Both the position numbers and the translations under genes were made by a program. A stretch of DNA of 38,850 nucleotides from an uncultured Eubacteriales bacterium (GTDB taxonomy: Bacteria; Bacillota; Clostridia; Christensenellales; Aristaeellaceae). The notes under the pieces are model-generated. The model searched no databases, was not told where the DNA came from, and saw nothing but the letters and a program-made list of their open reading frames with translations. The DNA lies in assembly GCA_900553265.1 (NCBI GenBank), contig USDD01000011.1:1-38850 (forward strand). Reading direction: 5' to 3'. The number at the start of each line of letters is the position of its first letter. The stretch's first letter is position 1. Shown piece by piece: positions 23,419-30,585 of this stretch.

Positions 23419-24562
23419 GTTCGTCTCCTTTGCGGTCGGCTTTTTCCCGCAGCCGGCGGTCGGACAGGGCGACCAGCCGGTGGATGGTCGCGATTTCGGG
23501 GCCCTCGCGGAAGGCCTCGCCCCAGCGGTACTCGATCTTTTCGCCGGTGCGGGCGTTGTAGCGCTCCACGCCCGCACGCACGCGGTCGAGGAAGGCGGGA
23601 ATGGTGCTTTCGTCGCAGTTTTCAAACAGCGCAAGGAACTTCGTGCCGCCGTTGCGGCCCACGAAGCACAGCCCCGCCGAGGCCTCGCGCAGGATGTCGC
23701 CGAAGCGGCGGATGGCCTGATTGCCCGCGCGATGGCCGGCGGCGTCGTTAATCTGACGGATGTTGCTCAGCTCCAGCATGGCGCAGCCGATGCTGTCCGG
23801 CAGCGGCTTGTCCGAGTAGAGGTCGATCACGTCGTCGCAGCTGGCGCGGTTGGCGAAGCCCGTCACGCGGTCGGTCTGAGACGCGAGCCGCCGGTCGGCC
23901 AGCGCGATGAGCTGGGTGATGGTGGTGGAGGGATCCTCCCGGGCGAAGGCGCGGCCGGTGCGGTATTCCAGCTCCGGCGCGTCGCCGCGGAGGTTGTGCT
24001 TCTCCACCGACTGCTGCACACGGGTCAGAAAGGCGTTCAGCTTCTCATCGTCGCAGTCCTCGAACAGCGCCATGAACTTGTTGCCGCCGTTGCGGCCCAC
24101 GAAGCACAGTCCCAGCGACGCGCCGTGGAGCATGTCGGAGAAGGACTGAATGGCCTGATTGCCCTGCAGATGGCCGAGCTGGTCGTTGATCTGGCGGATG
24201 TTGGTCAGATCCAGCATCACGCAGCCCACCGTGTCCGGCACCGGACGATCCATGTATTTTTCGATCATCGCGTCGCAGCTGAAGCGGTTGGCGATGCCCG
24301 CCACGCGGTCGTTGTAGACGGCGTAGTCCAGCTCGCGATAGTCCCGGCGCATCGCGGTCAGAGTCCGGAAGTCCATCAGCACCGCCAGATAGGAAAGCCC
24401 CAGCACCAGCCACAGCAGCGCGCACAGCGCCCGCACCGACGGATCCGAGCCGATCATCTGATACAGCCGGTCGTCGGTGAAGATCAGCGTCAGTCCCGCC
24501 GCCGTGGCGGCCAGCAGCAGAATCAGCTGGGCGGTTTTCAGCCATTTAAAGCGGTTTTTCAC
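23399..24562 (-). CDS. Membrane protein with two tandem degenerate GGDEF domains
   Basis: A 387-residue protein. Two membrane helices near the N-terminus (about 9-29 and 44-66) precede two similar GGDEF-like domains of about 145 residues. Each carries NIRQIND and GH..GN, then a signature loop: GRNGGNKF (Gly159-Phe163 for the core) and GRNGGTKF (Gly305-Phe309). Active diguanylate cyclases need GGDEF or GGEEF there; here Asp and Glu are replaced by Asn/Thr and Lys in both domains, so synthesis of cyclic di-GMP is unlikely. Degenerate GGDEF domains can bind nucleotides or act as scaffolds. GTG 24562 has GAGGAGGGG 5 bases upstream, which decides the start. First gene of the operon with the ECF sigma and anti-sigma genes. 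A reverse-strand TATAAT lies at 24618-24623. Confidence 0.82.
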   Translation of the reverse strand: MKNRFKWLKTAQLILLLAATAAGLTLIFTDDRLYQMIGSDPSVRALCALLWLVLGLSYLAVLMDFRTLTAMRRDYRELDYAVYNDRVAGIANRFSCDAMIEKYMDRPVPDTVGCVMLDLTNIRQINDQLGHLQGNQAIQSFSDMLHGASLGLCFVGRNGGNKFMALFEDCDDEKLNAFLTRVQQSVEKHNLRGDAPELEYRTGRAFAREDPSTTITQLIALADRRLASQTDRVTGFANRASCDDVIDLYSDKPLPDSIGCAMLELSNIRQINDAAGHRAGNQAIRRFGDILREASAGLCFVGRNGGTKFLALFENCDESTIPAFLDRVRAGVERYNARTGEKIEYRWGEAFREGPEIATIHRLVALSDRRLREKADRKGDEHGPSGR

Positions 24563-24698
24563 GTTTGCCCCTCCTCGCGCAGCGCATCCATTCAAAAAAC
24601 GGCGGTTCTCTTTCCTCATTATAATCCGAACGCCCTGGTCAAAAGTGAAAAGTATGTTAAAAAGAAGCTGAAATGGGACAAAATTGTGCGAAAGGTGG

Positions 24699-24727
24699 TT
24701 TTCAAATTCCCCGGTTGGGTGTATAAT
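24699..24727 (+). promoter_or_regulatory. Probable promoter of the Ig-like protein gene
   Basis: TTTTCA at 24699-24704, 17 bases and a perfect TATAAT at 24722-24727. Confidence 0.6.
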
Positions 24728-24792
24728 GAGTTTGGTAACATCTGCCGGGTTCCATGCGGAAGGAGCCGGGCGGGGAAGGAAGGTTATAGAAT

Positions 24793-25347
24793 ATGAAGAT
24801 GAATATCAAGCGCTTGACGGTTGTGGTGCTCGCCCTCGTCGTGGCGATTGGACTGGGCTATTTTTCCTGGGATCGCGCGCTGAAGGCGTCGGAGGACGAC
24901 GGCACGGTCACGGCTTCCGAGCAGCAGCAGACGGTGGAGCAGGCCTCTCAGCCCGTGGAGGTCGTAGTGCCCGCCGCGACGGACGCGCCCGCGGAGCAGG
25001 AAGCCCCTGCCGCGACGGAAGCCCCCGCGGAGACGGAAGCTCCCGCGGAGACGGAAGCCCCCGCGGCGACCGAGGCTCCCGCTGAGACGGAAGCGCCCCG
25101 CGACCCGAGCTTTGACGTGGAAGTGAAGCTGCTCACCGGCGGCGACATCTACTACGGCGATAAGGTCAAGCTCCAGGCGGTGCTCACCGGCGAAACCGAC
25201 GCGAACTTCACCTATCAGTGGCAGTACAACGACGGCAGCGGCTGGAAGAACGTCAAAAACGAGACCAGGGCGATCTACGAGTTTGAGGTCACTGAAGAAA
25301 ACGCGGTTTACGACTATCGCGTGGTCGTCACCGGAGCGGCGAAGTAA
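24793..25347 (+). CDS. Membrane-anchored or secreted protein with TEAPAE repeats and a C-terminal Ig-like domain
   Basis: A 184-residue protein. A hydrophobic signal or anchor segment at about 8-24 (TVVVLALVVAIGLGYFSW) is followed by a low-complexity region rich in Glu, Thr, Ala and Pro (74-102), which probably spans the cell wall. The last 80 residues look like an Ig-like fold (VKLLTGGDIYYGDKVKLQA, then FTYQWQYNDGSGWKNV and YDYRVVVTG). GGAAGG lies 10 bases before ATG 24793. No family-specific function is known to me. It is divergent from the pseudo-GGDEF/ECF operon, whose anti-sigma also has an Ig-like ectodomain, so a functional link is possible but only inferred. Confidence 0.7.
   Translation: MKMNIKRLTVVVLALVVAIGLGYFSWDRALKASEDDGTVTASEQQQTVEQASQPVEVVVPAATDAPAEQEAPAATEAPAETEAPAETEAPAATEAPAETEAPRDPSFDVEVKLLTGGDIYYGDKVKLQAVLTGETDANFTYQWQYNDGSGWKNVKNETRAIYEFEVTEENAVYDYRVVVTGAAK
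25012..25098 (+). repeat. 18-bp coding repeat (TEAPAE/TEAPAA)
   Basis: Nearly five copies of an 18-base unit like ACGGAAGCCCCCGCGGAG encode a 29-residue Ala/Glu/Thr/Pro stretch. A similar TEAPADE motif occurs in the thiT extension. Confidence 0.85.
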
Positions 25348-25362
25348 TCCGGAACCCAATTC

Positions 25363-25405
25363 AAGGGCGGCGCTGTCTGCAATTGCGGCAGCGTCGCCCT
25401 TTTTT
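25363..25405 (+). terminator. Intrinsic terminator
   Basis: A long near-perfect stem from AAGGGCG to CGCCCTT, with inner CGCTG/CAGCG and GCAATTGC at the top, followed by TTTTTT. It lies 15 bases after the Ig-like protein stop. Confidence 0.9.
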
Positions 25406-25430
25406 ACAACAAAACGGTAAAAATCGTTTC

Positions 25431-25459
25431 TTGACAACCCGCTGGAAAGATGCTATTCT
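25431..25459 (+). promoter_or_regulatory. Promoter of the alpha-mannosidase gene
   Basis: TTGACA at 25431-25436, 17 bases and TATTCT at 25454-25459. A perfect TATAAT occurs 6 bases further on (25460-25465), but its 23-base spacing is too long for this -35 box. Confidence 0.7.
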
Positions 25460-25465
25460 TATAAT

Positions 25466-25486
25466 AGAGTAAAGATACTTTACACT
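25466..25486. promoter_or_regulatory. Palindromic operator candidate
   Basis: Inverted repeat AGAGTAAAG-ATA-CTTTACACT, 8 of 9 arm pairs matching, located right at the expected transcription start of the mannosidase gene. The position suggests a repressor site. The binding protein is unknown. Confidence 0.6.
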
Positions 25487-25511
25487 ATGAGCGTCAAGCG
25501 GGGTTGAAAAT

Positions 25512-28217
25512 ATGAGACATTATTGCGTCATTTCCCATACGCATTGGGATCGTGAATGGTATCAGACGCAGGAGCAGATGCGCCTGCGCCTGGTGGATCT
25601 GATGGACAATCTGCTGGACATCCTCGACCGCGAGCCGGAATACGTGTTTCATCTGGACGCGCAGACCATCATGCTGGAGGATTACTGGGACGTCCGCCCG
25701 GAAATGAAGGAAAAGTGCTGCGACTACATCCGCGCCGGCCGCATGCTCGTGGGCCCGTGGTATGTGCAGAACGACTTCCTGCTCACCAGCGGCGAGGCCA
25801 CCGTGCGCAATCTGCACATCGGCATGGCGCAGGCGGAGCGGTACGGCCGCTGCATGCGCGTGGGCTACGCGCCGGATCAGTTCGGCCTGATCTCCCAGCT
25901 TCCGCAGATTTTGAACGGCGTCGGGCTGGACGCCTGCGTGTTCGGCCGCGGCCACAACATCTTCTGCGTGGACGATCAGGGCCGTCTGGTCCAGCGCATG
26001 CCTCCGGCGGAGTTCCGCTGGCAGAGCCCCGACGGCTCCGAGGTCTTCGCCGTCTGCATGAGCTTCTGGTACAACAACACCCAGCGCTTCTCCGCGAATA
26101 TCGACAAGGCCATGGAGCTGCTGCGCTGGCAGGAGGAGCATTTCAAGGGAATCGCGCAGACGGATTTCCTGCTGCTGATGAACGGCTGCGACCACATCGA
26201 GCCTCAGAACGACCTGATGGACGTGCTGAAGAAGATGCAGGCGCGCCTGCCCGAGGGCAGCGAAATCCATCAGGACACGCTGGAGCACTACCTCTCCGCC
26301 GTGCGCGGGGAGCTGAAGGAGACCAGCCTCGGCCTGCACGTGGGCGAGATGCTTCAGGGCGTGAACGACAACACCCTCAAGGACACCAATTCCTCGCGAA
26401 TCTATCTGAAAATCCGCAACGCGGAGCTTCAGAATCTGCTGGAAAACCGGCTCGAGCCGCTGTACGCGGCGCTGGAGATGGCCGGTCTGCGCGGCTGCTT
26501 CCCCAAGGGGCATCTGAATTTCCTGTGGCGCATGCTCATCCGGAACCACGCCCACGACTCCATCTGCGGATGCAGCAAGGACGCGGTGCATCGCCACATG
26601 GAGGATCGCTTCGACCGCATCGCCGAGTTGGGATACGGCCTGCTGGAGCGGGGCATGGAGCTGCTGGCCGCCCACGTGCGCCGCGACGGCATGGACATGG
26701 ACGACTACATGATCTGCGTGGCCAATCCGCTGTCCCGCCCGCGCACCGAGTGCGTGGACGTGGCGCTGGACGTGCTCTGCGCCGACCATCCCAGGGGCGT
26801 GCGCGTCTTCGACGCCGAGGGCAATGAGGTTCCCTTCGTGCTGCTGGGCCGGGAGACGCTCAGCAAGCGCGTGATCTCGCCGCTGAACCTGCCGGGCTTC
26901 ATCGAGGTGGAGCGCTTCCGTCTGCGCCTGACGGCCAAGGACGTTCCAGCCTGCGGCGCGCTGACCTGGCGCGTGACCACCGAGGCCATGTCCGAGCGGA
27001 TGACGCAGCCGGAGAACGGCTCGGCCGTGCTGGAGAACCGCTTCCTGCGCGCCGAGGTGGACGCACAGGGACGGTTGACGCTGACCAATAAGGAGACGGG
27101 GCGCGTCTGGCGCGACGCGCTGGCGCTGGAGGACAGCGCCGACACGGGCCATTCCTACGTCTCGCTGCCCCTCGAAGGCGACAAACCCATCCGCATGGGC
27201 GCGCCGCTGCGCATGGAGGCGCGGAAGGACGCGATGCGCCAGAGCCTGGCCATGGACTTCGCCTTCCGCCTGCCCCGGTCGCTGACGGAGGATCGCTCCG
27301 CCCGCAGCGCGGAGACGGTGGACTGCCCGGTACGGCTGACGCTTTCGCTGGACGCGGACAGCCGCGCGCTGGACGTGGAGATGCAGATCGATAATAAGGC
27401 CAAGGATCATCGCCTGCACGCCGTGGTGCGCACGGGGCTGGATTCCGATTTCACCCAGGCGCTGTCGCCCTTCGACGTGGTGACCCACGACAAGCGGGAG
27501 ATCGACACGCGCATCTGCAACGAGACGCGGCACAATTCGGGCTTCGTGTCCATCGCCGACGGAGAGAACCGCATGACGGTGGAGAACGCGGGCGTTTACG
27601 GCTACGAGAACCTCCAGAGCGAGCGCGGCACGCTGGCGCTGACCGTTCTGCGCGCCACCGGGCGCATCTGGCCGGAGGAGGCCACGGGCGCGCCCGAGGA
27701 CGACGCGTGGCTCGCGCCGGAGAACCAGTGCCTGCGCGCCGTGCGCATCCATCTCGCCCTGCGCCCCGGCCGCGCGGACGAACCCCTCGACGCGCTGACC
27801 TTCGCGTCCCTGGCCTTCCAGAACCCGCTGCTGGTCGGCGGCTATGCCGTGGACGGGCGCAAGTTCCTCGGCGGCCGCCCGGCGCTTCAGGACGCGAACA
27901 TCGCCGAGTTCTTCTATCCCGCCGACCGTTATCCCGAGGCAAAGCTGCCGCGCCGCTTCGGCATGCTGACGCTGGAGGGCGGCGCGCAGGTCACGGCCTG
28001 CAAGCTGGCCATGGACGGCGACGCGGTGATCCTGCGCATGTTCAACCCCGCCGACAGCGCCGCGCAGATGCGTCTGCGCGCGTCCTTCCCGACCCGCGCG
28101 ATTCAGACCGACCTTCGCGAACTGGCTGATCTCGGCGAACTGGCGCAGCAGGACGGAGCGTTTGATTTCGAGCTTGCGCCGAAGCGCATCGCCACGCTGC
28201 GTCTGGAGCGGGAGTAA
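25512..28217 (+). CDS. Alpha-mannosidase, glycoside hydrolase family 38
   Basis: A 901-residue retaining alpha-mannosidase, probably cytoplasmic because no signal peptide is seen. The N-terminal catalytic domain starts with SHTHWDREW (zinc ligands His11 and Asp13). The nucleophile is Asp122 in YAPDQFGLISQLPQ, and RNHAHDSICGCS contains a further zinc-binding His. The large C-terminal beta domains are typical of GH38 (ENRFLRAEVDAQGRLTL near 510). Bacterial relatives trim alpha-mannosides taken up as oligosaccharides. It has its own promoter with a palindromic operator and converges on the ABC-transporter and hydrolase cluster downstream. Joint function with that cluster is likely, but they are on opposite strands. 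Confidence 0.94.
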   Translation: MRHYCVISHTHWDREWYQTQEQMRLRLVDLMDNLLDILDREPEYVFHLDAQTIMLEDYWDVRPEMKEKCCDYIRAGRMLVGPWYVQNDFLLTSGEATVRNLHIGMAQAERYGRCMRVGYAPDQFGLISQLPQILNGVGLDACVFGRGHNIFCVDDQGRLVQRMPPAEFRWQSPDGSEVFAVCMSFWYNNTQRFSANIDKAMELLRWQEEHFKGIAQTDFLLLMNGCDHIEPQNDLMDVLKKMQARLPEGSEIHQDTLEHYLSAVRGELKETSLGLHVGEMLQGVNDNTLKDTNSSRIYLKIRNAELQNLLENRLEPLYAALEMAGLRGCFPKGHLNFLWRMLIRNHAHDSICGCSKDAVHRHMEDRFDRIAELGYGLLERGMELLAAHVRRDGMDMDDYMICVANPLSRPRTECVDVALDVLCADHPRGVRVFDAEGNEVPFVLLGRETLSKRVISPLNLPGFIEVERFRLRLTAKDVPACGALTWRVTTEAMSERMTQPENGSAVLENRFLRAEVDAQGRLTLTNKETGRVWRDALALEDSADTGHSYVSLPLEGDKPIRMGAPLRMEARKDAMRQSLAMDFAFRLPRSLTEDRSARSAETVDCPVRLTLSLDADSRALDVEMQIDNKAKDHRLHAVVRTGLDSDFTQALSPFDVVTHDKREIDTRICNETRHNSGFVSIADGENRMTVENAGVYGYENLQSERGTLALTVLRATGRIWPEEATGAPEDDAWLAPENQCLRAVRIHLALRPGRADEPLDALTFASLAFQNPLLVGGYAVDGRKFLGGRPALQDANIAEFFYPADRYPEAKLPRRFGMLTLEGGAQVTACKLAMDGDAVILRMFNPADSAAQMRLRASFPTRAIQTDLRELADLGELAQQDGAFDFELAPKRIATLRLERE

Positions 28218-28250
28218 GGTACATTTTCAGAATTGAACATCAAACGAATG

Positions 28251-28286
28251 AACCCCGCCCGTCCGAAAAGTCGGACGGGCGGGGTT
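28251..28286. terminator. Very stable hairpin between convergent genes
   Basis: A perfect 16-bp stem (AACCCCGCCCGTCCGA with its complement) and a 4-base loop, 33 bases after the mannosidase stop. No T run follows on either strand, so it is a stem-only terminator candidate separating the mannosidase gene from the reverse-strand cluster. Confidence 0.7.
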
Positions 28287-28292
28287 CGTGAA

Positions 28293-28338
28293 ATGCAAAT
28301 TCCAAAGGTTTACTGGAGGTAAATCGAGGAATCTGCAT
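28293..28338. repeat. Inverted repeat next to dispersed repeat copy B
   Basis: ATGCAAATTCC (28293-28303) faces GGAATCTGCAT (28328-28338), 10 of 11 bases complementary, separated by 24 bases. The right arm overlaps the start of repeat copy B, so it may belong to the same element. Confidence 0.5.
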
Positions 28339-28395
28339 GCCGCAGCTGGCGGAAAAGACAGGGACAGACGCACCGCCGAATTGTGCGGTGTTGCC
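28336..28395 (+). repeat. Dispersed intergenic repeat, copy B
   Basis: Matches positions 1-60 at 55 of 60 bases, including the CACCGC/GCGGTG stem-loop. It ends 4 bases before the 3' end of the reverse-strand UroD-like gene, in a spacer without any gene. Confidence 0.85.
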
Positions 28396-28399
28396 TTAG

Positions 28400-29467
28400 T
28401 TAAGGATGGAACGACTCCGCGTCCGCCGGCGGCTCGAAGCCCCGGCTGTCCAGATCGAAGCGCTCCGCCAGGCGGGATATTTCCTCCTCGCTGCCCCAGG
28501 TGATGACCATCAGTCCGTCGCCGCCCACCTCGCGCACCAGCGGCTCCACTTCCTCCGGACGGGCATAAATCTGGCAGGACTTTCCGCTGTCCAGAATGGT
28601 GCGGATTACGTCTGTCCATTGCAGAATCGCGCTGTGCCCGTCGCCCGGCTGCCACTGAATCACCCGCAGATTGGGGATTTTGCACAGCGACGGAAGATGC
28701 CGCAGCGCCTGCGCGCCGTCGAGGTGGTAGAAGGCGTAGGGCACCGCGTCCACCATGTCCCGAATGTGCGGAAGGCAGAATTCGTCGAACATATCGGCGC
28801 CGATCATGTAGGAGAAGTCCTCCTGAATCGCCGTGGTTGCGCCGGGCGACCAGATTCCGTGCCAGCCGGTCAGCTGCGTTCCGCCCTGCTCGCATTGCGC
28901 CGCCAGCGCCGAAAACGCGTCGATCATGATTCGCTTGACGGCCTCGAAGGCGCGCTTCACGCCCTCTTCGTCCTCGATGAGCGCGCACAGCAGGTTCTCC
29001 GAGCCCATCAGCGCAGCCGTGGTGTCCGCGCTCGCGCCCAGACAGTAGCTGGCCAGCATCGCGCTCCCGCCGCAGCGGGAAATTCCCTCACGGATGGCGC
29101 GATCCTGAACTTCCTTCCAATAGCCGCCGGGGCGCAGCGCCGCGACCTCGTCGGCCGTCTCCACGCAGGGATCCGCCCAGAGGGTTTCGATGCTCGTCCA
29201 GGAGGCCTTCGCTCCCATCTGCAGCGCCATGGCCGGCGCGCCGTAGTCCATGTAGAGAAACGGCATGGCCTCGCCCCAGAAGCGCACGGCGCGCTGCCGG
29301 GCCAGCACGCAGTCGGCCAGCAGCTCGGGCTTCGTCCAGTAGTCGTCCGGCGCGGGGGCGGGCCCCGCGTCGCCGCAGGGGCTGGTGGCCAGTATGCAGG
29401 GCCGGCCCGTCGGGCGATGCTCCCACCAGGCGGTCAGCCGGTCGCGGGTCGATTTGGAAAGCTTCAT
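28400..29467 (-). CDS. Uroporphyrinogen-decarboxylase-like protein (UroD/MtaA superfamily), function unknown
   Basis: A 355-residue protein with the UroD/methyltransferase barrel pattern: an FLYMDYGAPAMALQMGA segment, then GWHGIWSPGATTAIQEDFSYMIGADMFDEFCLPHIRDM and YHLDGAQALRHLPSLCKIPNLRVIQWQPGDG. True UroD makes coproporphyrinogen; MtaA-type relatives move methyl groups using zinc held by an HxC motif. Here that motif reads HLDG, without the Cys, and the late Cys ligand is also not evident. Such HLDG proteins are, from memory, common in carbohydrate loci and uncharacterised. No haem or corrinoid genes are nearby. Last gene of the reverse cluster; ATG overlaps the previous stop by four bases. 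Confidence 0.82.
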   Translation of the reverse strand: MKLSKSTRDRLTAWWEHRPTGRPCILATSPCGDAGPAPAPDDYWTKPELLADCVLARQRAVRFWGEAMPFLYMDYGAPAMALQMGAKASWTSIETLWADPCVETADEVAALRPGGYWKEVQDRAIREGISRCGGSAMLASYCLGASADTTAALMGSENLLCALIEDEEGVKRAFEAVKRIMIDAFSALAAQCEQGGTQLTGWHGIWSPGATTAIQEDFSYMIGADMFDEFCLPHIRDMVDAVPYAFYHLDGAQALRHLPSLCKIPNLRVIQWQPGDGHSAILQWTDVIRTILDSGKSCQIYARPEEVEPLVREVGGDGLMVITWGSEEEISRLAERFDLDSRGFEPPADAESFHP

Positions 29468-30381
29468 TGCTTCGCCCCTGTCTCATGGTCGTATTCCGCC
29501 AAGACAGCCTCCATGGAGCGCGCGGCCTGCTCCGGCGAAACGGCGAGGCTCAGATAGCGATGCCTGCCGCCTTCTCTGGCCGTCCAGCGGGTCACGCCGC
29601 GCTCGTCCACGTCGACGGTTCCCGCCGGGGACGGCGTGTAGTTGGCGTTTTCGCCGTCCATGGCCCATTGCACCGTGCACAGATCCCAACTGCTGCGGCC
29701 CTCGCCGCCGGAATGGAGGAAATACGCCCGGCGCACGGGATTTTCCGCGGCCAGCGCGCAGGGCTCGCGCAGCGCGATCACCCTTTCGCCGACCTCCCAG
29801 CCGCACCAGACCACCTCGCCCGGCCACTGTGCCGCCACGAGCCGCGCGGATTCGACGTCCATCTCCACGTTCCATTCCGGCGCGTCGCAGCCGGGCGTGA
29901 AATTGCCGGCCATGACCGTCAGCCGCGCTGCCTTCCGGGCGATCAGCTCGCGCCCTGTCAGCGGCGAAGCGCCGTCCGCGCCGGAGGCCAGAAGGTGAGC
30001 GAGATTGCGCATCGGGCCGATGCCCACCATTTCCACGGAGCCGTCCTCCTGCGCCGCGAGCACCCGGCGCAGCAACGCCGCCGCGTCCTCGGCCTCGCGC
30101 TCCTCGGGCGAGACCTCCTGCGCCAGAACGCGGTTGTACCTTTCCGTCTGCGGCGCGCTGAGAAAGCCCTCGTCCTTCAGCGTGCCCACCTCGGCCTCCG
30201 CGCCGTACCATTTCAAGATGCGCCGGATGGCTCCCACGCCCCATGGGCTGGAGGTGCAGTGGGTCACGGCCAGCAGCCTTCGCCCGTGCCGCCGCGCGTA
30301 CAGCACCGCCAGCGCCAGTGCCGCCGCGTCGTCGCAGTCCGGGCCGATGTCCGTGTCCAGAATGTAGTTTCGGTTTTCCAT
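29464..30381 (-). CDS. Nucleoside-hydrolase-family protein (IUNH-like)
   Basis: A 305-residue protein. The N-terminal calcium-binding signature DTDIGPDCDDAAALALA (Asp9, Asp11, Asp15, Asp17-18) is a variant of the DTDxGxDDA motif of inosine-uridine nucleoside hydrolases. VGIGPMRNLAHLL and VMAGNF...EWNVEMDVESARLV match later family segments, including the Asn/Glu/Asn ribose-binding region. These enzymes cut N-ribosidic bonds to give a base and ribose. In a sugar-transporter locus it may act on a different glycoside. GAGGAGG lies upstream of the ATG. Overlaps the UroD-like start by four bases. The 204-base spacer to the upstream gene holds only a small GGCGT/ACGCC hairpin that I could see. Confidence 0.85.
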   Translation of the reverse strand: MENRNYILDTDIGPDCDDAAALALAVLYARRHGRRLLAVTHCTSSPWGVGAIRRILKWYGAEAEVGTLKDEGFLSAPQTERYNRVLAQEVSPEEREAEDAAALLRRVLAAQEDGSVEMVGIGPMRNLAHLLASGADGASPLTGRELIARKAARLTVMAGNFTPGCDAPEWNVEMDVESARLVAAQWPGEVVWCGWEVGERVIALREPCALAAENPVRRAYFLHSGGEGRSSWDLCTVQWAMDGENANYTPSPAGTVDVDERGVTRWTAREGGRHRYLSLAVSPEQAARSMEAVLAEYDHETGAKQ

Positions 30382-30585
30382 GGAATGACCTCCTCGTTTT
30401 TGCGGGCTTACGGCGTTCGCACGCCTTTTCCTGACGTAAACAATTTGCGGAGAAACCGGGATAGACGTCCGCTCCCGGAAGCGCCGCGCCTCGGCCGGAT
30501 CGGTCGGAAGCGCTGACCCTGCACCGTCCTCGAATGGATTTGTCCGCCCCTGCGCGCGGCTCGTTTCCCGGACAGACTTTTTCCC

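Noticed and set aside
25012..25098. Short tandem units that could suggest a CRISPR-like array
   Set aside because: The 18-base units have no spacers, are in frame and encode a TEAPAE linker.
28251..28286. Perfect 16-bp stem as a mobile-element end
   Set aside because: It sits alone between two convergent genes, has no transposase nearby and no second copy was seen, so a transcription-end structure is simpler.
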